5,450 nt of DNA, taken from the NCBI GenBank assembly GCA_002311455.1, contig DCAJ01000075.1, positions 98,819 through 104,268 of the forward strand, read 5' to 3'. Of the stretch, positions 1 to 5,450 are shown piece by piece (the stretch's first letter is position 1; every line of letters begins with the position of its first letter). A program made the position numbers and the translations under genes. The notes below the pieces were generated by a model, which did not search any database, had not been told where the DNA came from, and worked only from the letters and a program-made list of their open reading frames with translations. Source of the stretch: Anaerolineales bacterium UBA1136 (GTDB lineage Bacteria > Chloroflexota > Anaerolineae > Anaerolineales > UBA11657).

Positions 1-267
1 TCTCATAAAAAATAACTTAGTATTATTCATTTTTATTGCAACTAGGCCAGTAGATTTTAATATTGGCAGCATTACAATAAAAGCTAATAGGTTTCGGAAA
101 AAAACAACTTCAAAAACATGTAAGTTTTCTGCTGCTTTTCTAATAAAAATATTCATGATTGAAAAAAGAACTATAGACAAAATATATAAAATTATTGTTT
201 TAGTTTGAGAGCTTTGCAATTTAAAAAATCGAATTATCTGGAGTTCATTAAGTAGTTTTTTTATCAA
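1..267 (-). CDS. DMT/EamA-family membrane transporter, N-terminal part, cut by window edge
   Basis: The minus strand is open from position 282 to the left edge, and 267 to 1 gives exactly 89 codons. The translation has a basic, K-rich leader (residues 1-23), a first membrane span at about 24-42 (TIILYILSIVLFSIMNIFIR), then FEVVFFRN at 52-59, and a second span at about 59-71 ending in MLPIL. A first helix followed by an Arg, a short loop, 'vvffRN/S' and a second helix is the usual start of drug/metabolite (DMT, EamA) transporters, which have about ten spans; the substrate cannot be inferred. I chose the TTG at 265-267 because the first ATG in frame (codon 38) would cut the first helix. The ribosome site is weak (AGAG about nine bases upstream), so the exact start is uncertain. 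G+C is only about 24%, far below the genes to the right. The frame, hydrophobic pattern and motif are seen directly; the family call is by recognition. Confidence 0.72.
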   Translation of the reverse strand, partial: MIKKLLNELQIIRFFKLQSSQTKTIILYILSIVLFSIMNIFIRKAAENLHVFEVVFFRNLLAFIVMLPILKSTGLVAIKMNNTKLFFMR

Positions 268-294
268 TTGAAAGTCTCTTTTTTAGATAATTAA

Positions 295-300
295 ACTATA
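295..300 (-). promoter_or_regulatory. possible -10 box of the transporter gene
   Basis: On the minus strand TATAGT lies at 300-295, about 27 bases before the proposed TTG start at 267, giving a plausible short leader. No convincing -35 sits 16-18 bases upstream; the hexamer with a 17-base spacer is GGTCAA. In sequence this AT-rich, such a match can arise by chance. Confidence 0.25.
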
Positions 301-353
301 CCTTATTAAGACTTAATTTGACCCAATCTAATTAGTTTAAATCTTTAGTAATA

Positions 354-359
354 TATAAT
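354..359 (+). promoter_or_regulatory. perfect TATAAT -10 box, predicts leaderless mRNA
   Basis: TATAAT at 354-359 is followed by only eight bases before the ATG at 368-370. Transcription normally begins 6-8 bases after the -10 box, so the mRNA would start at or within a few bases of the start codon. Consistent with a leaderless message, no purine-rich ribosome site precedes the ATG (ATAATAACCCACT). The -35 is weak: ATTAGT at 331-336 with a 17-base spacer. The surrounding 360 bases are about 77% A+T, which raises the chance of a random match. Confidence 0.45.
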
Positions 360-367
360 AACCCACT

Positions 368-787
368 ATGAAAAATGAGTCAGACGGAAAGGTGTTATTT
401 AACGAAGAGTGCAGTATCTGTAACTTCGAAATTAAACACTACATAAAGCGATCTCAGCTTCAATATGAAAACTGCAGTCAAAAGGGCGATAAATACCTAA
501 AGGCACTCTATGTTGAATTCCCAAATGGAAGTGAGATTAAAGGAGTTGATGCTTTTATATACGTCTGGAGTAATACTAAAGGTTATGGGTGGCTTGCCAA
601 ACTGGTCAGTCTTCCAGATCATGTACACATGCATGTGTTACCTAGCTGGTCTGGTGATACTAATTTTATGACTAGTATTGCTGAGACACGTGTTCTACCT
701 GAAGAAATCGACGTAACATATCGCAGGCTCCAGGAAATAATAGGACAGATTCTTGATGAAAAGCGAATTGGGCAGACAGGGATATGA
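368..787 (+). CDS. Chimeric protein: DCC/DUF393 N-terminal half joined to HIT-family C-terminal half
   Basis: Residues 8-82 look like a DCC-family (DUF393) thiol-disulfide protein: a VLFNEECSIC start with CxxC at C15/C18, then LYV, GVDAFIYVW (59-67) and WLAKLVSLP (75-83). Residues 83-126 are instead the back end of a HIT protein: PDHVHMHVLPSWSGDTNFM, with the histidine triad H85/H87/H89, then the conserved VLPEE and a final Tyr/Leu helix. The two halves meet at about Leu82-Pro83 (base ~612). The DUF393 half lacks its usual C-terminal helical tail. The HIT half lacks the roughly 90 N-terminal residues that carry the adenosine-binding strand and the Asn preceding the triad, so neither activity is likely to be intact. 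The usual Arg after the triad (PRW) is Ser93. The start is the only in-frame Met near the 5' end. The gene converges on the RNase H gene with two bases between the stop codons. It may be a natural fusion, a deletion relic or an assembly chimera; no known fusion family comes to mind. Confidence 0.75.
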   Translation: MKNESDGKVLFNEECSICNFEIKHYIKRSQLQYENCSQKGDKYLKALYVEFPNGSEIKGVDAFIYVWSNTKGYGWLAKLVSLPDHVHMHVLPSWSGDTNFMTSIAETRVLPEEIDVTYRRLQEIIGQILDEKRIGQTGI

Positions 788-789
788 GA

Positions 790-1731
790 TTACCTTTGGT
801 ATTGCGTCTCGAACAATTTGCGAATTTCGTAATTATTTTTCCCTAATGCAGCACTTATAGCTAGATCATGTGCTACTTCAATTTCAGATAAGGACTTGTT
901 GGAGCTACAAAGGTGCCAAGTGACATCTAGCTTATTGATATATATTGAGATGGATTGCCACACATCTAGATTTTTTACTATATCGCCTGATTTTGTTTTC
1001 CAATCTTGTATTTGCCATGTTGAAATCCACTGGCTAGCCCCTTGATACACGTATTTAGATGTAGTGTAGATATCCACGCCTTTAGAAGGTTTTGCTTCCT
1101 TCAGTGCTTGTGCTGCAGATAAGAGTTGCAACCTATTAGCTGTAGTTGTTTTCTCTTGTCCTGAAAGTACTTTTACTTTTTTATCTTGTAGCAACAATAC
1201 TGCCCATCCTCCTGGGCCTTTAGGGCTTATACAAGAAGCACCTGTAAATGCACGAAGTTCACTAACTATGTTTTTTTGTGTAACTCTTTTTATAGCTGCT
1301 CGCGCTAAAGTATCAACATGTTCATTAAGAGGGTTTCCCACGTGTCCTTTTACCCACTTCCAATGTACTTTATGAGGTTTCATTGCACTAACTAGTTTTA
1401 ACCAAAGGTCCTGGTTTGCCACAGGTCTTTTCTTACTGGTCCGCCATCCTCGTGCTTGCCATAGAGGCATCCATTCAGTAATTCCTTTCTGTATATACTC
1501 TGAATCAGTGTGCAATTCTACTTCGCAAGATGATTTGAGATGAAGTAATGCTTCGATGGTTGCTCGAAGCTCCATGCGGTTATTGGTAGTATTTTCTTCA
1601 CTACCATGGATTTCTTTTCTGTGTGAGCCAAATAGGAGTATTGCCGCCCATCCTCCTAGTCCGGGGTTAGGGTCGCAGGCACCGTCAGTATATATTATTA
1701 TGGTCCTATTTGTACCAGTGTTAGGCGACAT
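790..1731 (-). CDS. rnhA: Tandem RNase HI: active N-terminal domain plus catalytically dead duplicate
   Basis: RNase HI cuts the RNA strand of RNA:DNA hybrids (R-loops, primers, misincorporated ribonucleotides) in the cytoplasm. Residues 9-148 are a complete type 1 domain: D16 in YTDGACDPNPG, E54 in NNRMEL, D76 in HTDS, H130 in KGHVG and D140 in NEHVD. All are shifted by exactly +6 from E. coli D10, E48, D70, H124 and D134. Residues 157-297 are a second RNase H fold that aligns to the first without gaps at an offset of 148: GGWA 26/174, W87/W235, W96/W244, N106/N254 and W110/W258. There the catalytic positions are G164, Q202, T224, N278 and H288, so the second copy cannot be catalytic; it may bind hybrids or support the fold. 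The length of 313 is about twice that of a standard RNase HI. This is the last gene of the minus-strand cluster, 52 bases after the previous gene. It has no Shine-Dalgarno site. The start is secure because the next Met is inside the active site. Confidence 0.93.
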   Translation of the reverse strand: MSPNTGTNRTIIIYTDGACDPNPGLGGWAAILLFGSHRKEIHGSEENTTNNRMELRATIEALLHLKSSCEVELHTDSEYIQKGITEWMPLWQARGWRTSKKRPVANQDLWLKLVSAMKPHKVHWKWVKGHVGNPLNEHVDTLARAAIKRVTQKNIVSELRAFTGASCISPKGPGGWAVLLLQDKKVKVLSGQEKTTTANRLQLLSAAQALKEAKPSKGVDIYTTSKYVYQGASQWISTWQIQDWKTKSGDIVKNLDVWQSISIYINKLDVTWHLCSSNKSLSEIEVAHDLAISAALGKNNYEIRKLFETQYQR

Positions 1732-1775
1732 TATTGGATATCTTTTTGTTTGTTTCTATATGAAAATAGTTGCAT
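1731..1775 (-). other. possible 14-residue leader ORF overlapping the RNase H start (TAATG)
   Basis: In the 52-base gap before the RNase H gene, an ATG at 1775 opens a 14-codon frame (MQLFSYRNKQKDIQ). It ends with TAA at 1733-1731, which shares its last base with the RNase H ATG in the arrangement TAATG. Such overlaps often mean translational re-initiation, which would explain the absence of a ribosome site before the RNase H gene. The micro-ORF itself has no clear Shine-Dalgarno site and may be chance. Confidence 0.2.
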
Positions 1776-1783
1776 AGCCCAAG

Positions 1784-4111
1784 CTACCTTTCGTTAGCAT
1801 AGTTTATAAATCCTAGCGATTCGTCAGTGGCAGATACCATTATCACGCTCAGGGTTTTGCCGTTGGTCATCTCTTGTATATCGTATACTTTCACTAAATC
1901 AGCAAAACGTACATCTTGAGGACTAAGATTGGCGAGTAAGTTTGGAGAATTTCTAAATATTGATTCGTGGAAATAACCCTCGCCTTGTGTTAGGCTAATT
2001 GCCAGTGGATATATATTAGCTTCCACTAGATCCTGAAAAAAATGAGTTCCGTATGATGGTTCACTAGTCTTGGCTCCACTATCCGGTACTATCTCAATTA
2101 GCATTCTAGTATTGTGTACATCTGCATAAGTTACTTTCACACCTAAGTCTGGATTACTACTTCCCCATCGATAGGGTCCTATTAGAACGAATTGCTCTCT
2201 CTGAAGTGCTTGGTTAAGCCTGCCAATCACTCGGGCGATATTGGTTTTTTTGGCCGGGTCTTTAATAGAGTCGTACGAGCTAAGCGGTACAAGCACTACG
2301 TATCTTATTCTATCTACTTGTGCATCTCGGACAATACCGCGAGTCTTAAACATGATTGCGGATTGATCGATATCTTGGGGTATGGTGGTAGGTAAATTTT
2401 CGTTACGAAGACTTTGTGGTCGACATTGCACCAGGCATATTGATACTTTTGGCTTTTTGTCTTCATAGGTGATTTTGGTGGTGAATTCTACATCCACTGC
2501 TGTCTGATAATTCTTAGATATATGTCTTAGTATGTGCTTCAACTGTGACACAAAATTGGTTTGTTCTAGTATTTGGTCGAAAGTTAACACAAGGCTTTTG
2601 GGATCAATGTTTGGATTTGTTGCTATTAGTTTGCTGAGGTAGTCGTTGGTGACCTGTACAGCTAGCAATCTTAACCACTTGAGTTTGCCATTAAGTATTT
2701 TTGTTATAGGTTGAGTCTCAAGACGATTGGTTTTTAAGTTAATGACATCAATTTTTTTCTGAGAGTAATGTTGTATGGCGCTAACTCCAGACTCTGGACG
2801 AATGTTAGGATGGCTTAGTGCTACCATGCGTGTGTAGTCAGATGTTTGGTCGACTGCACGGGTTCCAAGGCCACATACCATCCGGACTAGCCCTTCTTCT
2901 GGATCGATGCGAGGTGTCCATCGGTATTGGTTCTTACTGAAAGCAACTCCAGCAATCGGTGGATAAAACCAGTCCCCATACTTATCACCTTCTACTACTT
3001 GGATTAGTATGGCCATGCGTTCATCGTAATCTAATAGCTCCATTTTCTTTCGGTAGAGTAGTGCATCTGGACTATAAACACTTGCGTATATTTTTGAAAT
3101 TGCCTTAGATAGTGAATCTAAATTATCCGAGCTACTAGCTTGGTTTGCACAGAAATAGCTTTCATATTTTCCTGCGAAAGAGGTGCCATATGAGTCTTCT
3201 AACAAGCTGGATGACCTTACTATTATAGGTTGTCCTTTATGTCTTTGAAGTAAGGTGTGTAGTTCTTGGGTTATGTCACCGGGAAGCGACCCATCATCAA
3301 AACTGTTCCTGATGCTAGGATATAGTTCCCTGATCTCATCCACTGGTCTGTATTTTTGATTCATAACCCATGTTAGGTTGTTTGTATCTTTGAATTGATC
3401 AAAGACATCTGTAGCAACAAAATACGATTCAGGTGTACGTATCTCACTAGCTAGTTGGCTGTCGCTTTGCATCATTTTCCTGGCTAGTTCAATACCAGCT
3501 GCTTTACCACCTATTTTTCCTGTACCGTATCGTCTGTCAAGTATGTCGAACAAATCTTGGATTGTGAACCATTTTCTAGCAGTTCCTACGAACTCCAATC
3601 TATCACTGACAATGGTTTTGATTGCTACTACTATTATTTCTTGTAGGTGGTGAGAAAACACCTTCCGTTCTTCATGTTTTAGGGACTCTATTTGTTTACC
3701 ATGATTCATTAATAGGTCTAAAGGAGCCATTTCGGGGTTGTAGTTTATGCCAGCTACTGTACGTTCTTGCCCAGAACGGTTCTTGATAAGTATATTCACG
3801 ATATTATCGAACAAATACATTGGTAAATTGTGGGCGAAGTAAAATTCGGTAAGATAATCCCGCACATGACTTGTACGTATTTTCCATATTTCGGCTGGCT
3901 CTTTCGTGAGAGATTTATTCTGTCCGTCTAATTCTTGTGATTTAATGGATCTATGACGCACCTCTCTGTCCATCTGTTCAGGAGTTATTATTCCTCTACG
4001 AAATATTTCCTCCAGCATTTTATTCCGAATATCTTTGCCAAGAATGGGATATTGTCTAATTCTCAGTTGAAGGCGAACTATCTTAGGTAAGCTAGTGAGG
4101 TCGAGAGTCAT
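1784..4111 (-). CDS. PEP/pyruvate-binding (PEP synthase-like ATP-grasp) domain protein, no swivel or PEP domain
   Basis: The centre (residues ~195-568) is the ATP-binding module of PEP synthase/pyruvate phosphate dikinase. It has KIGGKAAG (199-206) in place of the glycine-rich Lys entry motif, IVRSSSLLEDSYGTSFAGKY (297-316) with R299, E305 and D306, a Q371VVEG strand, VDVEFT (539-544), and the closing VQCRPQS (561-567) equivalent to 'QsRP'. The enzymes of this family move a phosphate from ATP to a swivelling histidine and then to pyruvate. Here no TSH-type phosphohistidine motif and no C-terminal PEP barrel follow. Instead there is a roughly 200-residue tail with GPYRWGSSNPDLGVKVTY (645-662) and YGTHFFQDL (687-695), a pattern I associate with uncharacterised PEP/pyruvate-binding proteins. 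Residues 1-190 are a helical, charged region without a recognised domain. No signal peptide or membrane span is visible, so it is probably cytosolic. The ATG lies 16 bases after the isomerase stop without a ribosome site, so translation may be coupled. The domain is certain; the reaction and substrate are unknown. Confidence 0.88.
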   Translation of the reverse strand: MTLDLTSLPKIVRLQLRIRQYPILGKDIRNKMLEEIFRRGIITPEQMDREVRHRSIKSQELDGQNKSLTKEPAEIWKIRTSHVRDYLTEFYFAHNLPMYLFDNIVNILIKNRSGQERTVAGINYNPEMAPLDLLMNHGKQIESLKHEERKVFSHHLQEIIVVAIKTIVSDRLEFVGTARKWFTIQDLFDILDRRYGTGKIGGKAAGIELARKMMQSDSQLASEIRTPESYFVATDVFDQFKDTNNLTWVMNQKYRPVDEIRELYPSIRNSFDDGSLPGDITQELHTLLQRHKGQPIIVRSSSLLEDSYGTSFAGKYESYFCANQASSSDNLDSLSKAISKIYASVYSPDALLYRKKMELLDYDERMAILIQVVEGDKYGDWFYPPIAGVAFSKNQYRWTPRIDPEEGLVRMVCGLGTRAVDQTSDYTRMVALSHPNIRPESGVSAIQHYSQKKIDVINLKTNRLETQPITKILNGKLKWLRLLAVQVTNDYLSKLIATNPNIDPKSLVLTFDQILEQTNFVSQLKHILRHISKNYQTAVDVEFTTKITYEDKKPKVSICLVQCRPQSLRNENLPTTIPQDIDQSAIMFKTRGIVRDAQVDRIRYVVLVPLSSYDSIKDPAKKTNIARVIGRLNQALQREQFVLIGPYRWGSSNPDLGVKVTYADVHNTRMLIEIVPDSGAKTSEPSYGTHFFQDLVEANIYPLAISLTQGEGYFHESIFRNSPNLLANLSPQDVRFADLVKVYDIQEMTNGKTLSVIMVSATDESLGFINYANER

Positions 4112-4127
4112 ATCGACATTAATGTGA

Positions 4128-5183
4128 CTACAGTGGCGATTCTGCTAGATGTTCCTTTAGCCAAGCAATATTTTGTACTGGTGTTGGGTCAATTTCATAT
4201 GCTATGGCTAAATAGAAGCTGACGTAGTCTCCATAATGTACCATAGATAGCATTTGTGCCATACGAGATTCACCCTGAGCAGTTACAGAATCTGTGTTGT
4301 ATCCGGCACCCAAAAAGAGTTGACGAGTGAGATCAATGCGATACTGGTTGCGAGGATGTGCAGCAGGTGAGTCCATAAACAACACAAATGCCTTGTCAAT
4401 AAATGACTCGGGTCTTTCTAGACCAACTATTGAATTGTGATTCATTTCAGGTAGTTCTTCATATTGAGCCCATGCTTTGCTGTTTTCGGCAATCTGTCCG
4501 CGCAAGCGCCGTGCCACAGGTGATAGAGGTTCGGCCGCAAATACTAAGACAAGTCTCTCAAGCATCTGTCCAGCTAGTCGCTTTGCTGGGTTAGTGGCTA
4601 AGGGTGATTGTTTGCCGAACTGACTGTTCTGCTTACTTAAAATGTCTTGTGTTTCTTCTATATCACCAATAAAATCTCGTGCTAAGCCTACACGATGTAA
4701 TAATGCTAACGGAAGGATCAGCGAGTAACCTAATGCTGCTCGCGGTTGGCTGTTATAATCAAAAATCCATGATGACCCACCTCCTGCTTGAGTCATTTCG
4801 GTAATCTGTCCGCCTGTGGAAATGCTAACAATTTGAGCACCCTTTTGTTGTGCTGATGAAAGTGCACTTAGGGTTTCCTCTGTATTTCCTGAATAAGATA
4901 AAGCTACTACGAGACTGTTTGGCCCGACAAAGTATGGTATTTCGTAATCGCGGTTAGATAATATTGGTACTGGACATTCGCGCGCTATTAGAGTTTGCAG
5001 TAGCGACCCTCCGATAGCAGAACCTCCCATCCCTAGAATAACTATGTTGGAAACATTGCTAATATCCGGTATTGGCAATTCCAGTCCATGGTTCCATGCC
5101 TTTGTGATTTGGTCTGGTAGTGAATTAATATGCTCGAGCATATTATCAGAGTCCAGGCGCTCAATTTGTGTTGCATCAAGCAT
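4128..5183 (-). CDS. Bifunctional phosphoglucose/phosphomannose isomerase
   Basis: This enzyme interconverts glucose-6-phosphate or mannose-6-phosphate with fructose-6-phosphate, linking glycolysis to mannose and glycan precursors. The 351-residue protein has two SIS domains. In the first are the sugar-phosphate loop GMGGSAIGG (51-59) and the SIS signature LSYSGNTEET (95-104); QPRAALGY (146-153) carries the family's catalytic Arg (R148). The second has ENSKAWA with catalytic Glu233, PEMNHNSIVG with catalytic His249, and a C-terminal IAWLKEHL with Lys343 matching the conserved terminal Lys. These correspond to Glu203, His219 and Lys298 of the Pyrobaculum enzyme. The length is typical (about 300-350). 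I start at the ATG at 5183-5181 rather than the in-frame TTG at 5198, because GGAGG sits eight bases before the ATG and the TTG has no ribosome site. It is the first gene of the minus-strand cluster. The family is common in archaea and scattered bacteria, including Chloroflexota and Actinobacteria. Confidence 0.95.
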   Translation of the reverse strand: MLDATQIERLDSDNMLEHINSLPDQITKAWNHGLELPIPDISNVSNIVILGMGGSAIGGSLLQTLIARECPVPILSNRDYEIPYFVGPNSLVVALSYSGNTEETLSALSSAQQKGAQIVSISTGGQITEMTQAGGGSSWIFDYNSQPRAALGYSLILPLALLHRVGLARDFIGDIEETQDILSKQNSQFGKQSPLATNPAKRLAGQMLERLVLVFAAEPLSPVARRLRGQIAENSKAWAQYEELPEMNHNSIVGLERPESFIDKAFVLFMDSPAAHPRNQYRIDLTRQLFLGAGYNTDSVTAQGESRMAQMLSMVHYGDYVSFYLAIAYEIDPTPVQNIAWLKEHLAESPL

Positions 5184-5191
5184 CAGTGGTG

Positions 5192-5196
5192 CCTCC
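5192..5196 (-). promoter_or_regulatory. Shine-Dalgarno site that sets the isomerase start
   Basis: On the minus strand GGAGG at 5196-5192 is followed by eight bases (CACCACTG) and then ATG at 5183. This is near-ideal spacing and rules against the TTG at 5198, which overlaps the site. It is the only strong ribosome site in the window. Confidence 0.85.
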
Positions 5197-5233
5197 AAGG
5201 ATCCCTAGAGATAACTTACAGGTTGGTTAACCC

Positions 5234-5254
5234 GTAGATACTATTGGTAGATAC
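5234..5254. repeat. 8-base direct repeat GTAGATAC x2 upstream of the isomerase
   Basis: GTAGATAC occurs at 5234-5241 and again at 5247-5254, separated by TATTG, so the copies are 13 bases apart. They lie 51-71 bases before the isomerase ATG, where a promoter would be expected. A weak -35/-10 pair on the minus strand (TTGGAA at 5275-5270, 16-base spacer, TATCTA at 5253-5248) overlaps the right copy, and a GGTTAACC palindrome lies beside the left copy at 5225-5232. This could be a regulator binding site; that is inference. Confidence 0.35.
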
Positions 5255-5292
5255 ATATTAGAGTTAGATTTCCAAGAATAAGTTATACATTT

Positions 5293-5450
5293 TTATTTAT
5301 GAGTCGTATTGTTAGACCCTTCTAATGTTGATATTTGCTGTTTCAATTTACTAAAACGTTTGAAGAGGTAGATGCAATAACTACCACCTATAACAGCCAG
5401 CATTGTCAAGCCTAGAATTAAATAAGAAGAAGTGTCGGCTGGCGAATCTA
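5293..5450 (-). CDS. Small single-span membrane protein, C-terminal part, CcmD-like
   Basis: The minus strand is open from the right edge to TAA at 5295-5293, giving 51 complete codons. The translation begins DSPADTSSYLILGL, has one hydrophobic span at about residues 9-28 (YLILGLTMLAVIGGSYCIYL), then a basic stretch FKRFSKLK, a short amphipathic QQISTLEG and a polar tail. One span, then Arg/Lys, then 'L..ei..LE' is the pattern of CcmD, the 40-60-residue membrane subunit that helps haem export in cytochrome c maturation. If it is CcmD the start lies just beyond the edge. Such tails are short and weakly conserved, so this may instead be the end of another membrane protein. It ends 109 bases before the isomerase ATG, so it could be the preceding gene of the same transcript. 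The reading frame and span are seen; the family is tentative. Confidence 0.5.
   Translation of the reverse strand, partial: DSPADTSSYLILGLTMLAVIGGSYCIYLFKRFSKLKQQISTLEGSNNTTHK

Noticed and set aside
318..323. TTGACC as a -35 box for the gene at 368
   Set aside because: It matches the consensus well but is 30 bases from the TATAAT at 354, far beyond the usual 16-18; no good -10 box lies at the right distance.
625..638. 14-base perfect palindrome ACACATGCATGTGT near the chimera junction
   Set aside because: It is explained by the codons for the His-Met-His-Val part of the histidine triad, so it is probably coincidental rather than a recombination site.
1556..1777. 73-codon plus-strand frame opposite the RNase H gene
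   Set aside because: It lies antisense to the highly conserved RNase HI active-site region and has no recognisable domain; a shadow of the real gene.
2192..2395. 67-codon plus-strand frame inside the PEP/pyruvate-binding gene
   Set aside because: Antisense to a continuous conserved coding region, with no family resemblance.
4116..4125. 10-base palindrome ACATTAATGT in the 16-base gap between the isomerase and PEP/pyruvate-binding genes
   Set aside because: Short, AT-rich, with no loop or T-tract; likely chance and not a terminator.
4403..4594. 63-codon plus-strand frame inside the isomerase gene
   Set aside because: Antisense to the segment encoding catalytic Glu233 and His249; a shadow frame.
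5184..5198. TTG start giving a 356-residue isomerase
   Set aside because: The TTG overlaps the GGAGG that is ideally spaced for the ATG at 5183, and it has no ribosome site of its own.
1..5450. Search for CRISPR arrays, tRNA/rRNA genes, insertion sequences and defence systems
   Set aside because: No spaced repeat series, cloverleaf, transposase or terminal inverted repeats were seen. The RNase H domains lack any reverse transcriptase or Cas partner, so a new defence system is not supported.

Overview
The window looks like a bacterial chromosome fragment with standard codon usage, densely packed genes and short intergenic gaps. The two-SIS-domain phosphoglucose/phosphomannose isomerase, the PEP-synthase-like ATP-grasp protein and the style of the HIT C-terminus would fit a marine Chloroflexota (SAR202/Dehalococcoidia-like) genome. 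That assignment is inference from protein style only; no rRNA or other marker gene is present.

Layout. Positions 1-267 (minus) hold the N-terminal 89 codons of a very AT-rich DMT/EamA-type membrane transporter that runs off the left edge. Positions 268-367 are a divergent promoter region with a perfect TATAAT only nine bases before the next start codon. Positions 368-787 (plus) encode a 139-residue chimera: the front of a DCC/DUF393 thiol-disulfide protein joined in frame to the back of a HIT-family nucleotide hydrolase/transferase. Two bases later, convergent to it, begins the 3' end of a minus-strand cluster. Read in transcription order the cluster is: bifunctional phosphoglucose/phosphomannose isomerase (5183-4128), a 775-residue protein with the PEP-synthase/PPDK ATP-binding domain but no swivel or PEP domain (4111-1784), and a 313-residue tandem RNase HI whose second copy has lost every catalytic residue (1731-790). 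Upstream of the cluster, at 5450-5293, is the C-terminal end of a small single-span membrane protein that resembles CcmD.

The three minus-strand genes are separated by 16 and 52 bases and are probably co-transcribed. Only the isomerase has a strong Shine-Dalgarno site. A shared pathway is not obvious: the isomerase handles hexose phosphates, the second protein may phosphorylate or bind an unknown substrate, and the third removes RNA from RNA:DNA hybrids.

The left end differs from the rest. Positions 1-360 are about 23% G+C by hand count, 361-600 about 38%, 601-787 about 43%, and a sampled line of the isomerase gene about 42%. With the chimeric gene at 368-787, this suggests a recombination or deletion junction near position 612, or an assembly join between two genomes. 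The most notable protein feature is the RNase H with a gaplessly alignable, catalytically dead second copy.
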